DNA of 64,000 nt from Cytophagaceae bacterium (GTDB taxonomy: Bacteria; Bacteroidota; Bacteroidia; Cytophagales; Spirosomataceae), in contig JAGOAA010000007.1 of the NCBI GenBank assembly GCA_017984215.1, forward strand, positions 28,662 to 92,661, written 5' to 3'. This document shows positions 1 through 8,919 of this stretch, piece by piece (position 1 is the first letter of the stretch; each line of letters begins with the position of its first letter). The translations under genes and the position numbers were made by a program. Below the pieces are notes generated by a model. That model was given only the letters and a program-made list of their open reading frames with translations, was not told where the DNA came from and did not search any database.

Positions 1-354
1 AAGCAGCGCTTTGATTACATTGTGATGGACACAGCGCCAATCTCACTCGTGACCGATTCGCAGGTACTCGCGCATCATGCGCAGGCAACGATGTATGTGT
101 TGCGCCATAATTATACGACCAAAAACTACCTGGATTTCATCCAGCAATTATTTGTCTCCAATAAATTCAATAAGCTTAATTTGATCTACAATGGATTAAA
201 GCCGAGGGGCTTAAAGATGTATGGAAAGGGGTATGGCTATGGTTACGGATATGGATACGGGTATGGCTATGGGTACGGCTATGGTTATTATGCGGAGGAT
301 AAGAAGGGTACAAGTTCAATGTGGAAACGAATCCAATCTAAATTTAAAGCTTAA
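1..354 (+). CDS. C-terminal end of a Wzc/CapB-type bacterial tyrosine kinase (partial)
   Basis: The gene enters from the left edge; only the last 117 codons are visible. The segment IVMDTAP near the start matches the Walker B/DTAP signature of BY-kinases (Wzc, CapB, EpsD), which autophosphorylate on a C-terminal tyrosine cluster and control exopolysaccharide polymerisation and export at the inner membrane. The C-terminus is extreme: after a short conserved region there are 12 tyrosines in 24 residues, ten of them in consecutive Gly-Tyr pairs, then a basic tail ending SKFKA. The PHP phosphatase at 12405 is the expected partner that removes these phosphates. The flippase start lies only a few bases downstream, so the two are probably co-transcribed. 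Family assignment rests on the Walker B motif, the Tyr cluster and the locus. Confidence 0.85.
   Translation, partial: KQRFDYIVMDTAPISLVTDSQVLAHHAQATMYVLRHNYTTKNYLDFIQQLFVSNKFNKLNLIYNGLKPRGLKMYGKGYGYGYGYGYGYGYGYGYGYYAEDKKGTSSMWKRIQSKFKA
229..288 (+). repeat. Hexanucleotide GGNTAY tandem repeat coding for (Gly-Tyr)10
   Basis: Ten in-frame hexamers of the form GGN-TAY encode the Gly-Tyr tail of the tyrosine kinase. The third codon positions vary between units, so the repeat is held by protein selection rather than being a fresh slippage product. Repeat length could still change by slippage. Confidence 0.85.
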
Positions 355-361
355 GGTAATT

Positions 362-1903
362 TTGGAAGCAGCGAAGCGGGTAGCTAAAAATACGGGTATT
401 TTATATATCCGAATGGCTATTACGGTTTTTATATCCCTTTATTCCACTCGGCTAATTTTAGCCGCCTTGGGTGTGGCAGATTTTGGTTTATTTAATTTGG
501 TAGGCGGTGTAATTTCCATGTTGGGTTTTCTTAACAGTTCAATGGCTGCGGCGACTCAGCGCTTTATGTCATTTGCGCAAGGGGCAGGTGATTTAGAAAG
601 GGTTAAACGGATTTTCAACATGAGCTCCTTGTTGCACTGGGGAATTGCCATTTTAGTGTTATTCTTATTAGAATGTGCAGGTTATTTTTTCTTTCATGGA
701 ATATTAAATATTGCGCCAGATCGAATTGAAGTAGCCAAACTTATTTATCAATTCATGGTCATCAGTACAGTGTTTACCGTGATATCGGTGCCTTATGAAG
801 CAGTGATTACCAGCCATGAAAATATGATGGTTTATGCCATCTTGGGAGTTTTTGAAGCAGTTTTAAAATTAGCTATCGCTTTTTACATCACTCATACAGT
901 TTTTGATCATTTAGTGATGTATGGTGTTTTAATGGCAGCCTTATCCGTATTATTATTAATTATTAAAAGGATTTATTGTCATCGCGTTTACGAGGAATGC
1001 CGCTTACATACTCGGAAATATTATGACAAGCCTTTACTAAAAGAGATGGGCGGATTTGCTGGGTGGTCTTTGTTAGGAAGCTCTAGTGGTATGTTGGCGA
1101 ATTATGGGCAAGGAATTGTTTTAAACATTTTTTTTGGAACAGTTATTAATGCTGCCCATTCGATATCTAGTCAAATAAGTGGTCAATTAGGTACTTTTTC
1201 AGTTGGACTTACTAAATCCATGAACCCTTTATTAGATAAATATGAAGGTGCCGGAAATAGGGTTAGTATGTTGAAAACTATATTTACAGGAACAAAAATT
1301 TCTTTCTTTTTATTGAGTATTCTATACGTACCTTTTATAATTGAAATGCCATTTATTATGCAGTTTTGGCTAACTAATGTACCTGAATATACTGTGTTAT
1401 TTTGTAGGCTTCTATTGATACGTAACTTAATTGAACAGTTTTATATACCACTTTCAAATGCAATTTCATCAGTGGGTAATATTCGTAGGTTCCAGAAAGC
1501 GAATGCGGTATTAAATTTATTGCCAATAATTACCTCTTTTCTATTATTTAATTTTGGGTTTCCTGCATATACTTTGTATATAATTTTTATAATTTTTACG
1601 ACCCTTCAATATTTTAACGTAGCTCATATTTCAAAAATATTTCTTGGCGTTTCTCAAATGAAATATTTTAATGAAGTTATACTCAAGTGTGCCTCTGCAT
1701 TCGGGGTTTCACTTATTTTAGGTTTTTTGCCACTCATGTTTTTTAGTGATAGTTTAATTAGGTTGTTTTTAGTGTCATCAGCAGGTATGTTATCATATTT
1801 ATGGCTAATTAGGACTATTACATTAACTCCTGAAGAAAAAATGATTTTTAAAAAACTAATCTTGTCTAAGTTTAAGATCCTTTCTTTAAATGATAGGATT
1901 TAA
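362..1903 (+). CDS. Wzx-type polysaccharide flippase (MOP superfamily)
   Basis: Integral membrane protein of about 513 residues with roughly 12-14 hydrophobic segments. It belongs to the oligosaccharide flippase family that moves lipid-linked repeat units across the inner membrane. The N-terminus (RVAKNTGILYIRM, then SLYSTRLILAALGVADFGL) is the classic start of these proteins. I choose the TTG at 362: the in-frame ATG at 221 would read the kinase Tyr-Gly repeat in the wrong frame and give a nonsense leader, and no ATG lies between them at the right place. The stop is followed after 3 nt by the next gene. Base composition changes inside the gene: the first 900 nt are moderate in GC, while from about 1260 on it is as AT-rich as the following glycosyltransferase block, which suggests a mosaic gene. 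Confidence 0.85.
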   Translation: MEAAKRVAKNTGILYIRMAITVFISLYSTRLILAALGVADFGLFNLVGGVISMLGFLNSSMAAATQRFMSFAQGAGDLERVKRIFNMSSLLHWGIAILVLFLLECAGYFFFHGILNIAPDRIEVAKLIYQFMVISTVFTVISVPYEAVITSHENMMVYAILGVFEAVLKLAIAFYITHTVFDHLVMYGVLMAALSVLLLIIKRIYCHRVYEECRLHTRKYYDKPLLKEMGGFAGWSLLGSSSGMLANYGQGIVLNIFFGTVINAAHSISSQISGQLGTFSVGLTKSMNPLLDKYEGAGNRVSMLKTIFTGTKISFFLLSILYVPFIIEMPFIMQFWLTNVPEYTVLFCRLLLIRNLIEQFYIPLSNAISSVGNIRRFQKANAVLNLLPIITSFLLFNFGFPAYTLYIIFIIFTTLQYFNVAHISKIFLGVSQMKYFNEVILKCASAFGVSLILGFLPLMFFSDSLIRLFLVSSAGMLSYLWLIRTITLTPEEKMIFKKLILSKFKILSLNDRI

Positions 1904-1906
1904 ATT

Positions 1907-2908
1907 ATGTTCATTAATCAATTTGCCAAAATTAAAAATAGGGTTAGGTCTGAAATTATAAATTTTTCTAGATCTAAATCGTTTTATTTTTTATTATATA
2001 AATGTTATTGGCGGTACCTCTTGATTAAGGAAAAGTCCAGTAATTACTCTGTCAATTATTACACTGCTGCCCCTAATATTGGGGCTGGAATTGGGCATCA
2101 AATAGCTAATTGGATTGCTGGGTATTGGTTTGCAAAGAAGTTTGGATTAAAATATGCCCATAGTCCATTTTCAGTCGCAATTTGGGATGTATTTCTTGGA
2201 TTTGGTCAAAACGAGCCAATTGTAAATGATTTAATTAAAGTTGGCTATAAGGTGGTAAAGTTGCCTTTATTTGATGAATTCAATAGTGCCGAAATGGTAT
2301 TACAAGAAAAGATTATTGCATCATATTCTGGTCAAAAAGTCATTTTTAAAGCAGAGCAAGACCAAGGTTACCATGACCAGTTTGGTGTAATGGATGCTTT
2401 GAAACTAAAGTTTTTCAATTCACCAGCCCGTTTGAATGACCGTTTAATTTATGATGACAAATTTCTGAATATAGCTATTCACATTCGGCGAGGCGATATT
2501 TCTGAGGGGCAAGAAAATAGAAATCCGAATTTGTTAATTCGATGGCAAAGTAATGAATACTTCTACAATGTGTTGAAAAATGTTCTTGCTTCAATTAAAC
2601 CTTATCCAAAGCCAGTTGCTATTTATTTGTTTTCTCAAGGAAATGATGATGATTTTTCAGAGTTCAAACAATTTGAAAATATTCATTTTTGTTTAGAATT
2701 TAATGCAATGGATTCTTTTTTGCATTTGGTTTATGCTGATATATTAATCACAAGTAAAAGTTCATTTTCATACAAGCCTGCTTTATTAAATAATGGTATT
2801 AAGATTTCTCCTAAAGATTTTTGGCACGGGTATCCTAATTTAACTAACTGGATAATAGCAGATGAGTCTGGCGAATTACTCAATAACATACTCAACTTAG
2901 ATGAATAA
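1907..2908 (+). CDS. GT11-like (alpha-1,2-fucosyltransferase-type) glycosyltransferase
   Basis: 333 residues, no signal peptide. It shows the three landmarks of the GT11 fold: a Gly-rich N-terminal motif (GAGIGHQIANWIAGYWFAKK, residues 59-78), the donor-binding HIRRGD at residues 192-197, and a C-terminal SKSSFSYKPALLNNG around residue 287, resembling the SNSSFSWWAA motif. The role would be transfer of fucose or a related GDP-sugar to a lipid-linked oligosaccharide on the cytoplasmic face. The family tie is from motifs only; the exact donor and linkage are unknown. The gene is AT-rich and overlaps the next start by 8 nt, so the two are translated from one message. Confidence 0.65.
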   Translation: MFINQFAKIKNRVRSEIINFSRSKSFYFLLYKCYWRYLLIKEKSSNYSVNYYTAAPNIGAGIGHQIANWIAGYWFAKKFGLKYAHSPFSVAIWDVFLGFGQNEPIVNDLIKVGYKVVKLPLFDEFNSAEMVLQEKIIASYSGQKVIFKAEQDQGYHDQFGVMDALKLKFFNSPARLNDRLIYDDKFLNIAIHIRRGDISEGQENRNPNLLIRWQSNEYFYNVLKNVLASIKPYPKPVAIYLFSQGNDDDFSEFKQFENIHFCLEFNAMDSFLHLVYADILITSKSSFSYKPALLNNGIKISPKDFWHGYPNLTNWIIADESGELLNNILNLDE

Positions 2909-3866
2909 TTTTCAAATATTTGCATTAAAATGTCTCAGAAAAGCGTATCAATATTTTATGGGTTCGCGAGATATTTCTAAAGCAGAATGTATTCAAGATC
3001 CTCATGTCGCTTCACAAATAATTTTTGAAACGTTGACCTCAGATGCCCCATGTTTAATTGGTCGATTTGGAGCTAACGAATTATTATGTTTAACAACATA
3101 TTTAGGTGTGAAAGAAAATAATAGGAATATATTTTCATTTATAACTGGAAAATCTTCTGAATGGTGGTGGAATGAACAAAATTTAGTGAATATGAACATT
3201 GTTGCAGGATTTTATCCGCTTCAAATGGATAAGATTGAGCAATTCTGTCAGCTAATGCTTGAGGATATTACACATATCGATGTTTTAGGTTCCTGGTTAA
3301 ATGATGAGCAAAGATTTAGTGATAAAATGAAAAGTTGCACAAAAGTTGGTTTTGAATTGTTGAATCCTTTTTTTTCAAATAATCCATGGACAAAAGCATT
3401 AGAACACAAAAAAATCTTGGTTGTACATCCATTTTCAGAAACAATAGAAAGTCAATATTTGAATAGAAAGTTACTTTTCGATAACGAAATATTGGTGGAA
3501 TTTGATTTAGAAACAATTAAGGCTGTTCAAAGTTATGCTGGCATTCAAACTGATTTTAAAGATTGGTTTGAAGCATTGGAATTTATGAAAAATGAAATTA
3601 ATCGCAAGGATTTTGATATTTGTTTAATTGGCTGTGGAGCATATGGATTACCATTAGCGGCATATGTAAAAAGTATTGGAAAAAAAGCAATTCATTTAGG
3701 AGGGAGTTTACAGTTGCTTTTTGGAATTAAAGGTAAGAGATGGCTTGATCCAAATTATAATTCTAATTACAACTACTCATTATTGGTGAATGAATATTGG
3801 GTTAGTCCTAATGATAGCGAGACTCCTAAATATTCTAATATCGTTGAGGGTAGCACATATTGGTAA
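2901..3866 (+). CDS. GT-D-type (DUF1792-like) glycosyltransferase, copy 1
   Basis: 321 residues, soluble. Residues 54-60 read GRFGANE, resembling the R-x-G-x-x-E signature near the start of the GT-D fold (DUF1792) glycosyltransferases, where the acidic residue takes part in metal and donor binding. Near residue 245 an IGCGAYGLPLAAYVK stretch is followed by IHLGGSLQLLFGIKGKRW, a Rossmann-like glycine-rich end seen in capsule-locus proteins. A diverged paralogue sits at 8044-8907, with the same order of motifs and the same YW C-terminus. The start overlaps the upstream gene by 8 nt. A sugar-adding step in the repeat unit is inferred; GT-D membership is by motif resemblance and not certain. Confidence 0.55.
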   Translation: MNNFQIFALKCLRKAYQYFMGSRDISKAECIQDPHVASQIIFETLTSDAPCLIGRFGANELLCLTTYLGVKENNRNIFSFITGKSSEWWWNEQNLVNMNIVAGFYPLQMDKIEQFCQLMLEDITHIDVLGSWLNDEQRFSDKMKSCTKVGFELLNPFFSNNPWTKALEHKKILVVHPFSETIESQYLNRKLLFDNEILVEFDLETIKAVQSYAGIQTDFKDWFEALEFMKNEINRKDFDICLIGCGAYGLPLAAYVKSIGKKAIHLGGSLQLLFGIKGKRWLDPNYNSNYNYSLLVNEYWVSPNDSETPKYSNIVEGSTYW

Positions 3867-3880
3867 ATTAAATTGCATAA

Positions 3881-5089
3881 ATGCATATCGCAATATTAGC
3901 CCCAATTCATAGATCATTTATATCATTTTTATTGCCGAATTATTTGTTGAATGATTTGCCAGAGGGATATAATGGTGCTCCATGGATTGGTCCAATGCTA
4001 GCTGAATTAGTTAATCAGGGGCATACTGTTACAGTAATTACTACTTCAATCGCTACTGATGGCGAATATTCTACAAAATTGTTTAATTGTAAAAACTTCA
4101 CATGGATTGTTGTAGCATCTAGGAAACATTCTTTTCGAATGAACGGACTTAGACTTGGACGAATAGTTGATTTTTTTTTCTACGAGCAAAAACAAATGTT
4201 GGATAATATAAAAGTTTTAAATCCTGATATTATCCATGCTTTTTGGTCATACGAGTTTGCTGGTGTAGCAATTAAATCAAAATTGCCTTGTTTAGTAACA
4301 GTGCATGATAATGCACATGAAGTTCTTAGGCATTTTAAGAATTTATATCGATTTTTTAGATTATTGATGTCAGAATTATATTTAAGTAGGGTTAAATATG
4401 CATCAACCCCTTCACCTTATTTGTATAATTACGTGCAATCAAGGTGCGAAAAAGTTGAAATAATTCCTAATCCAGTCTTTATTTCTAATAAAATAGATCA
4501 AATTAAATTAAAAATAAATAAAAGAGTTGAAAAGTTTAATTCTCCCAAAATAATTATGATTTTTAATGGATGGGATTCTCTTAAGAATGGAAATAATGCA
4601 TTGGTGGCATTTAATTTGTTTTTAGATAATTCACCGAACGCTACATTACATTTGTATGGAAATGGTACTGAATTATATGGCAATGCTTATATACATGCAA
4701 AGTCTTTAAACATTCGAAATGTCTATTTTAATGGATTTGCTTCTCATGAAATGATATTTCAGGCTCTAAATGACTCACATTTGCTATTGCATCCATCTCT
4801 TGAAGAATCTTTTGGAGTTGTATTGATAGAGGCAATGTCTTTAGGTATTCCATGTATTGGAGGTTATAATTCTGGAGCAGTGCCTTGGGTAATTAATAAC
4901 GAACAATTATTGGTAGACGTCCTAAATCCAAATAGCATATCAGATAAATTATTAGCGTTATTTACTAGCAGTGATTTTTATATAGAATCGGCTTTATTGG
5001 GGTATATGAATGTTAAGGATAGATTTTCTGTTAAAAATGTTGTGGAATCATATCTATCTTTATATGACAGAATTTTACAAAAAAAGTAA
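3881..5089 (+). CDS. Glycosyltransferase family 4 (GT-B)
   Basis: 402 residues with the two-Rossmann GT-B layout. The N-terminal half has IIHAFWSYEFAGVA and LVTVHDNAHE, the acceptor-side strands of family 4. The C-terminal half has IIMIFNGWDSLKNG, then LHLYGNGTE, and the E-x7-E donor-binding motif within LEESFGVVLIEAMSLGIP near residues 306-322. It would use a nucleotide sugar to extend the lipid-linked repeat unit at the cytoplasmic face. It lies 14 nt after the GT-D gene in an AT-rich run on one strand. Sugar specificity cannot be read from the sequence. Confidence 0.85.
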   Translation: MHIAILAPIHRSFISFLLPNYLLNDLPEGYNGAPWIGPMLAELVNQGHTVTVITTSIATDGEYSTKLFNCKNFTWIVVASRKHSFRMNGLRLGRIVDFFFYEQKQMLDNIKVLNPDIIHAFWSYEFAGVAIKSKLPCLVTVHDNAHEVLRHFKNLYRFFRLLMSELYLSRVKYASTPSPYLYNYVQSRCEKVEIIPNPVFISNKIDQIKLKINKRVEKFNSPKIIMIFNGWDSLKNGNNALVAFNLFLDNSPNATLHLYGNGTELYGNAYIHAKSLNIRNVYFNGFASHEMIFQALNDSHLLLHPSLEESFGVVLIEAMSLGIPCIGGYNSGAVPWVINNEQLLVDVLNPNSISDKLLALFTSSDFYIESALLGYMNVKDRFSVKNVVESYLSLYDRILQKK

Positions 5090-5157
5090 TTTCTTATCTA
5101 AAGGAATTTAATAGAACCTATTTAGTATTTGTAATAATTAATAGGTTTTAAACAAAG

Positions 5158-6297
5158 TTGAAAATATTAACTATTTTATCTGTTTTAGTTTACTTGATAA
5201 TCTTATCTAGTTTGTCTAATTATTTTGATATCTCAAGCAAAGTAACCTACGGGTCTTTCTTAATAATATTATTAGGTTTATTTAATGTTTTCGTCAATCG
5301 TGATCCTCAGAATTCTAAAGAAACCGTAACATTAAAAAAGGGAATTATTTCTTTTTCTTTCCTTGTTTTATTAAAGTTGATATTGAATCAAAGCAATCAA
5401 ATTACAGAGTTATTCGTATTGTTATTAATTCCTTTATTGCATTCATATAATTTAATATTGTTAGATAGGTTTTCTAGAAATGTTATATTCAATGTGATAA
5501 TTGTTTTTTATATAATTGAATGTTTATTAGCAATCTATGAAAAAACATCGGGGAATTTAATTTTCGGGCAAAATGATGGTAGCCTCGGGCAATTAGTTGA
5601 AATTCAAAAGGTAGAATTTAGAAGTAATAGTTTACTAGGTCACCCACTGAATAATGCATTGTGTGTTTCTGTAATAATGTCTTCAATACTTTTAAGTGTA
5701 TTTCCTAAGTTTTTAAGATTGTTTCTTTTGATGATTGGCTTTATAGCACTGATTTGTTTTGATGCCCGCGCATCAATTATTATTTGGATGATTGTTTTTG
5801 CAGTCCATTTTTATAAAGATTTTAAAAAAGGCCTTGGTATCTCTTTATTTTTCGGATTGCTAATTACCTATTTTATTACAGACTCGTTAAAACTTTTTGG
5901 CAGGATATCTAATTTTGATTTACTTGATGGAAGTGCCCTAGCTAGAATACACGTTTTAAATGCATTTGATTTGTTGTCTGGTTATGACTTATGGTTTGGG
6001 AATAGTATTCTATACTTAAAAATAGTAGAATATTTGGGCGCTGGAGGAATTGAGAATTCCTTCGTTGTTTTTATAGTAGATTTTGGAATAATCGGAACAA
6101 TTATTTTACTGTATTTCTACAAAGATTATTTTTCTATTGTATTCAGGAAGTTTAGTTGGTACCCTAAAATTATTTTGATTTCAGCGTACTTTGTTCTGGG
6201 TTCCACAAATAATGGTTTGTCAAACCATATCCCTTTATTTTTGTTCATAAGTTGTCTTAATTGTTTCCCCTTTTCAAGCAATTATTATAATAAATGA
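5158..6297 (+). CDS. Wzy-like O-antigen/exopolysaccharide polymerase
   Basis: 379 residues, almost entirely hydrophobic, with about 10-11 membrane segments and a central loop containing FRSNSLLGHPLNNALCVSV, similar in style to O-antigen ligase/polymerase (Wzy_C-type) proteins. It is the only polytopic protein in the block besides the flippase, so it is the natural candidate for the periplasmic polymerase of a Wzx/Wzy pathway. The start is TTG at 5158 (MKILTILSVL follows). The stop overlaps the next ATG in an ATGA, showing translational coupling. Wzy proteins have little sequence identity, so this call leans on topology and context. Confidence 0.7.
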   Translation: MKILTILSVLVYLIILSSLSNYFDISSKVTYGSFLIILLGLFNVFVNRDPQNSKETVTLKKGIISFSFLVLLKLILNQSNQITELFVLLLIPLLHSYNLILLDRFSRNVIFNVIIVFYIIECLLAIYEKTSGNLIFGQNDGSLGQLVEIQKVEFRSNSLLGHPLNNALCVSVIMSSILLSVFPKFLRLFLLMIGFIALICFDARASIIIWMIVFAVHFYKDFKKGLGISLFFGLLITYFITDSLKLFGRISNFDLLDGSALARIHVLNAFDLLSGYDLWFGNSILYLKIVEYLGAGGIENSFVVFIVDFGIIGTIILLYFYKDYFSIVFRKFSWYPKIILISAYFVLGSTNNGLSNHIPLFLFISCLNCFPFSSNYYNK

Positions 6298-7127
6298 AGT
6301 CTGTCGCTGCTTTAATTACATGCCACAATCGGAGGGCGAAAACTTTAAATTGCCTTCAAGCATTATTTAATCAAATTGGTTTAGGGGGTGAATATTTATT
6401 AAAAGTTTTTGTAGTTGATGATGGATCTTCCGATGACACTTCAGGCGCGATAAGTTCTCAATTCCCAGATGTTTGTTTAATAGACGGAGACGGTAATTTG
6501 TATTGGAATAGGGGAATGCATTTAGCATGGGAAATTGCGTCTAAAACGAAAGATTTTGATTTTTATTTATGGTTAAATGATGATACTTATTTGTTTAAAG
6601 ATTCATTGTATAAATTACTTAAAGCAGCAGAAAGTACAAAATATTTGTCCGCAGTTTGTGGTAGTACAGTTTCAAGTAGGCAAAATATAATCACCTATGG
6701 CGGACATTCTATTAAAGGTAATTTGTTACTCCCCACTGGGTATTTACAAGAAGCTTTTACATTTAATGGTAATATTGTCCTTATACCCAAGGCAGTTTAT
6801 GAAAAGATTGGAAATTTGGATCCTATATTTCATCATTCAATTGGGGATTATGATTATGCACTAAGAATCAGGAAACATAATCTTAAATCATTTATTTTAG
6901 AAGAGTATGCTGGGGAGTGTGAAAGGAATGAGGAACTACCTAAATGGTGTTTGAGAAATATTTCATTTAAGCAAAAAGTTGCTAATTTATACTCACCCCT
7001 GGGTAATAGTCATCCAATATTTTATTTTTATTATACATTTAAACACTTTGGATTTTTTGTGAGTATCAGACATTTTGTTTCAATACATATTAGATTGTTG
7101 TTCCCAGGATTATGGCTGAAAAAGTAA
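6294..7127 (+). CDS. Glycosyltransferase family 2
   Basis: 277 residues with GT-A fold signatures: an N-terminal VAALITCHNR strand, VVDDGSSDDT at residues 40-49 for nucleotide binding, DGDGNLYWNRGM around residues 65-75, and the metal-binding NDD at 95-97. These features match the GT2 subgroup that includes rhamnosyl- and glucosyl-transferases acting on polysaccharide intermediates. It starts inside the polymerase stop (ATGA) and its own end overlaps the next gene by 16 nt. No membrane segment is evident, so it acts in the cytoplasm. Confidence 0.85.
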   Translation: MKSVAALITCHNRRAKTLNCLQALFNQIGLGGEYLLKVFVVDDGSSDDTSGAISSQFPDVCLIDGDGNLYWNRGMHLAWEIASKTKDFDFYLWLNDDTYLFKDSLYKLLKAAESTKYLSAVCGSTVSSRQNIITYGGHSIKGNLLLPTGYLQEAFTFNGNIVLIPKAVYEKIGNLDPIFHHSIGDYDYALRIRKHNLKSFILEEYAGECERNEELPKWCLRNISFKQKVANLYSPLGNSHPIFYFYYTFKHFGFFVSIRHFVSIHIRLLFPGLWLKK

Positions 7128-7990
7128 TTTTTCAAATACATTCAACTTCTGTCATTAGTGAATATAAGAAGGCAAATTATCGAATTGAATATGCTGATGG
7201 TGATAGTAAATTTGAAAGTGATTTATGTGCTATATATTTTAGTAGCCATGATATATATTATCCAAATACTTATGATGCGTTTCATTTGTCAATTGTTCAA
7301 AATGATAAATATGAATGGCGCAATAGCAAAGTTTCCAATGCTCAAAAACATATTTTTGTTCGTGATATTCACAAACAATGGTATTTAACAGGAATTAATG
7401 AAACTATAAATAACCCACAAAAATTATATGAATTTTTGAAAACGGAAACGGAGGGTTTTCGAATAATTTGTTTAGGTAGTTCAGCTGGAGGCTATGCAGC
7501 TTTATTATATGGAAATTTACTTAATTGTGAACGAGTTTTTTCATTCAATCCTCAGTTAGATTTAAGAATAATTAAAGAGAGTTCAAATCCGTTTAAGGAT
7601 CCTGTTTTATTCGAAAATTTTAATGACATAGGTTTTTTTGAAATAAGTAAATTTTTAAATTCAATTACTGCAAATTATTATTTTCAATCGTGTAATTCAA
7701 CTATTGATTTAGCCCAATTTGAATCAGTTAATAGAGATACTAAAAAGAAATTGAGAATTATTCGATTCAAAACTTCAAACCATGGTTTTCCTTTCTTAAG
7801 AATTAATGTTAAACATATTTTGTCACTTTCAACTGATGAATTAGACAAGCTAGTTGGTGAATTTTTTCATCCATTTGCATTCTCAGTTAAGTTGATTGGG
7901 TTGATTTCAACATTGAAATTCCTCTTAATGGCTCTTGGTGGTCGTTTTAAAAAGAAATTGCTAGAATTTAAATTCAGCAAAGTGACATAA
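7112..7990 (+). CDS. Alpha/beta-hydrolase-like protein of the polysaccharide locus
   Basis: 292 residues, no signal peptide. A nucleophile-elbow motif GSSAGGYAALLYG begins at residue 122 with Ser124 as the likely nucleophile; SNHGFP near residue 228 could supply the catalytic His. The N-terminal 110 residues do not resemble a standard hydrolase and may bind substrate. Its position inside a glycosyltransferase block, overlapping the GT2 gene, suggests a role in modifying the glycan (for example deacylation or acyl transfer), but that is inference from context. I do not recognise a named family. Confidence 0.5.
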   Translation: MAEKVIFQIHSTSVISEYKKANYRIEYADGDSKFESDLCAIYFSSHDIYYPNTYDAFHLSIVQNDKYEWRNSKVSNAQKHIFVRDIHKQWYLTGINETINNPQKLYEFLKTETEGFRIICLGSSAGGYAALLYGNLLNCERVFSFNPQLDLRIIKESSNPFKDPVLFENFNDIGFFEISKFLNSITANYYFQSCNSTIDLAQFESVNRDTKKKLRIIRFKTSNHGFPFLRINVKHILSLSTDELDKLVGEFFHPFAFSVKLIGLISTLKFLLMALGGRFKKKLLEFKFSKVT

Positions 7991-8043
7991 GATTTAATTA
8001 AACTAGATGTTTTTTTTCAATACGGTATTAAATTTTTGTAAAA

Positions 8044-8907
8044 GTGCAGACTATTATTTATCAAATTTTCTCGTGTATTTTTTTTAAAAAAAAAGCTAAT
8101 ATTCAAGGCAAATATAATTGGGATTTTAAAGAGCCAATTTTTGTTGGACGATTTGGATCTAACGAAATCAAAGCTGTATTATATCCCTTTCTTCCATTTT
8201 TTATAAAAGCATTTGTAAGGGAAAGAATTTTTTATCCATTTAAGATTGTTGCTGGTTTTTTTCCGATTTCGGATACTTCTGTTAATCAATTTTCTAAATT
8301 AATGTTAGAAGACATGAAGTTACTAGATGTGTTAGGCAGTTGGAGAATTGAGGAATTTTTTCTTGCTAACCATTTAAAAAATGCAAATAAAGTCTCTTTA
8401 ATTTCGCTTGAGCCTTATTTTCAAGATGAACCCTGGTCAATGTATCTAAAGCATAAAAATGTATTGGTAATACATCCGTTTTGCCATACGATAGAAAGAC
8501 AATATTATGCAAAACGCGAACTTTTATTTAAAGACAAAAGAGTGTTACCGCAATTCAAATCGTTGCAGACTATCAAGGCAGTCCAATCTTATGCAAACAA
8601 TAATTCTCCATTTACAAATTGGTTTGATGCTTTGGATCATATGAAGTCCCAAATAGATGAATTAGATTTTGATGTGGCAATAATCGGGTGTGGAGCTTAT
8701 GGTTTTCCTTTAGCTGCGCACATAAAGCGGAAAGGTAAAAGTGCGATTCATTTAGGAGGTGCAACTCAGATTTTGTTTGGGATAAAAGGTAAAAGGTGGA
8801 TTGAAAACAAGAAATTTGATCACATCATAAATGAGCATTTTGTATTCCCAAGTGAATTTGAAAAAATAGAAGGGTGTGAAAAAGTTGAAAATGGTTGTTA
8901 CTGGTAA
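8044..8907 (+). CDS. GT-D-type (DUF1792-like) glycosyltransferase, copy 2
   Basis: 287 residues, start GTG at 8044. It is a paralogue of 2901-3866: GRFGSNE at residues 35-41, then KIVAGFFPI, the LLDVLGSW segment, HPFCHTIERQYY, TIKAVQSYA, and the C-terminal IGCGAYGFPLAAHIK with IHLGGATQILFGIKGKRW. The N-terminus is shorter by about 20 residues. Two copies in one locus suggest two related sugar-transfer steps or an old duplication within the variable block. Identity between copies is moderate, so the duplication is not recent. Confidence 0.55.
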   Translation: MQTIIYQIFSCIFFKKKANIQGKYNWDFKEPIFVGRFGSNEIKAVLYPFLPFFIKAFVRERIFYPFKIVAGFFPISDTSVNQFSKLMLEDMKLLDVLGSWRIEEFFLANHLKNANKVSLISLEPYFQDEPWSMYLKHKNVLVIHPFCHTIERQYYAKRELLFKDKRVLPQFKSLQTIKAVQSYANNNSPFTNWFDALDHMKSQIDELDFDVAIIGCGAYGFPLAAHIKRKGKSAIHLGGATQILFGIKGKRWIENKKFDHIINEHFVFPSEFEKIEGCEKVENGCYW

Positions 8908-8919
8908 TATTCTTTTGAA

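Noticed and set aside
221..361. N-terminal extension of the flippase frame from the ATG at 221
   Set aside because: It reads the kinase Gly-Tyr repeat out of frame (MAMVTDMD-type sequence). The family N-terminus begins at the TTG at 362.
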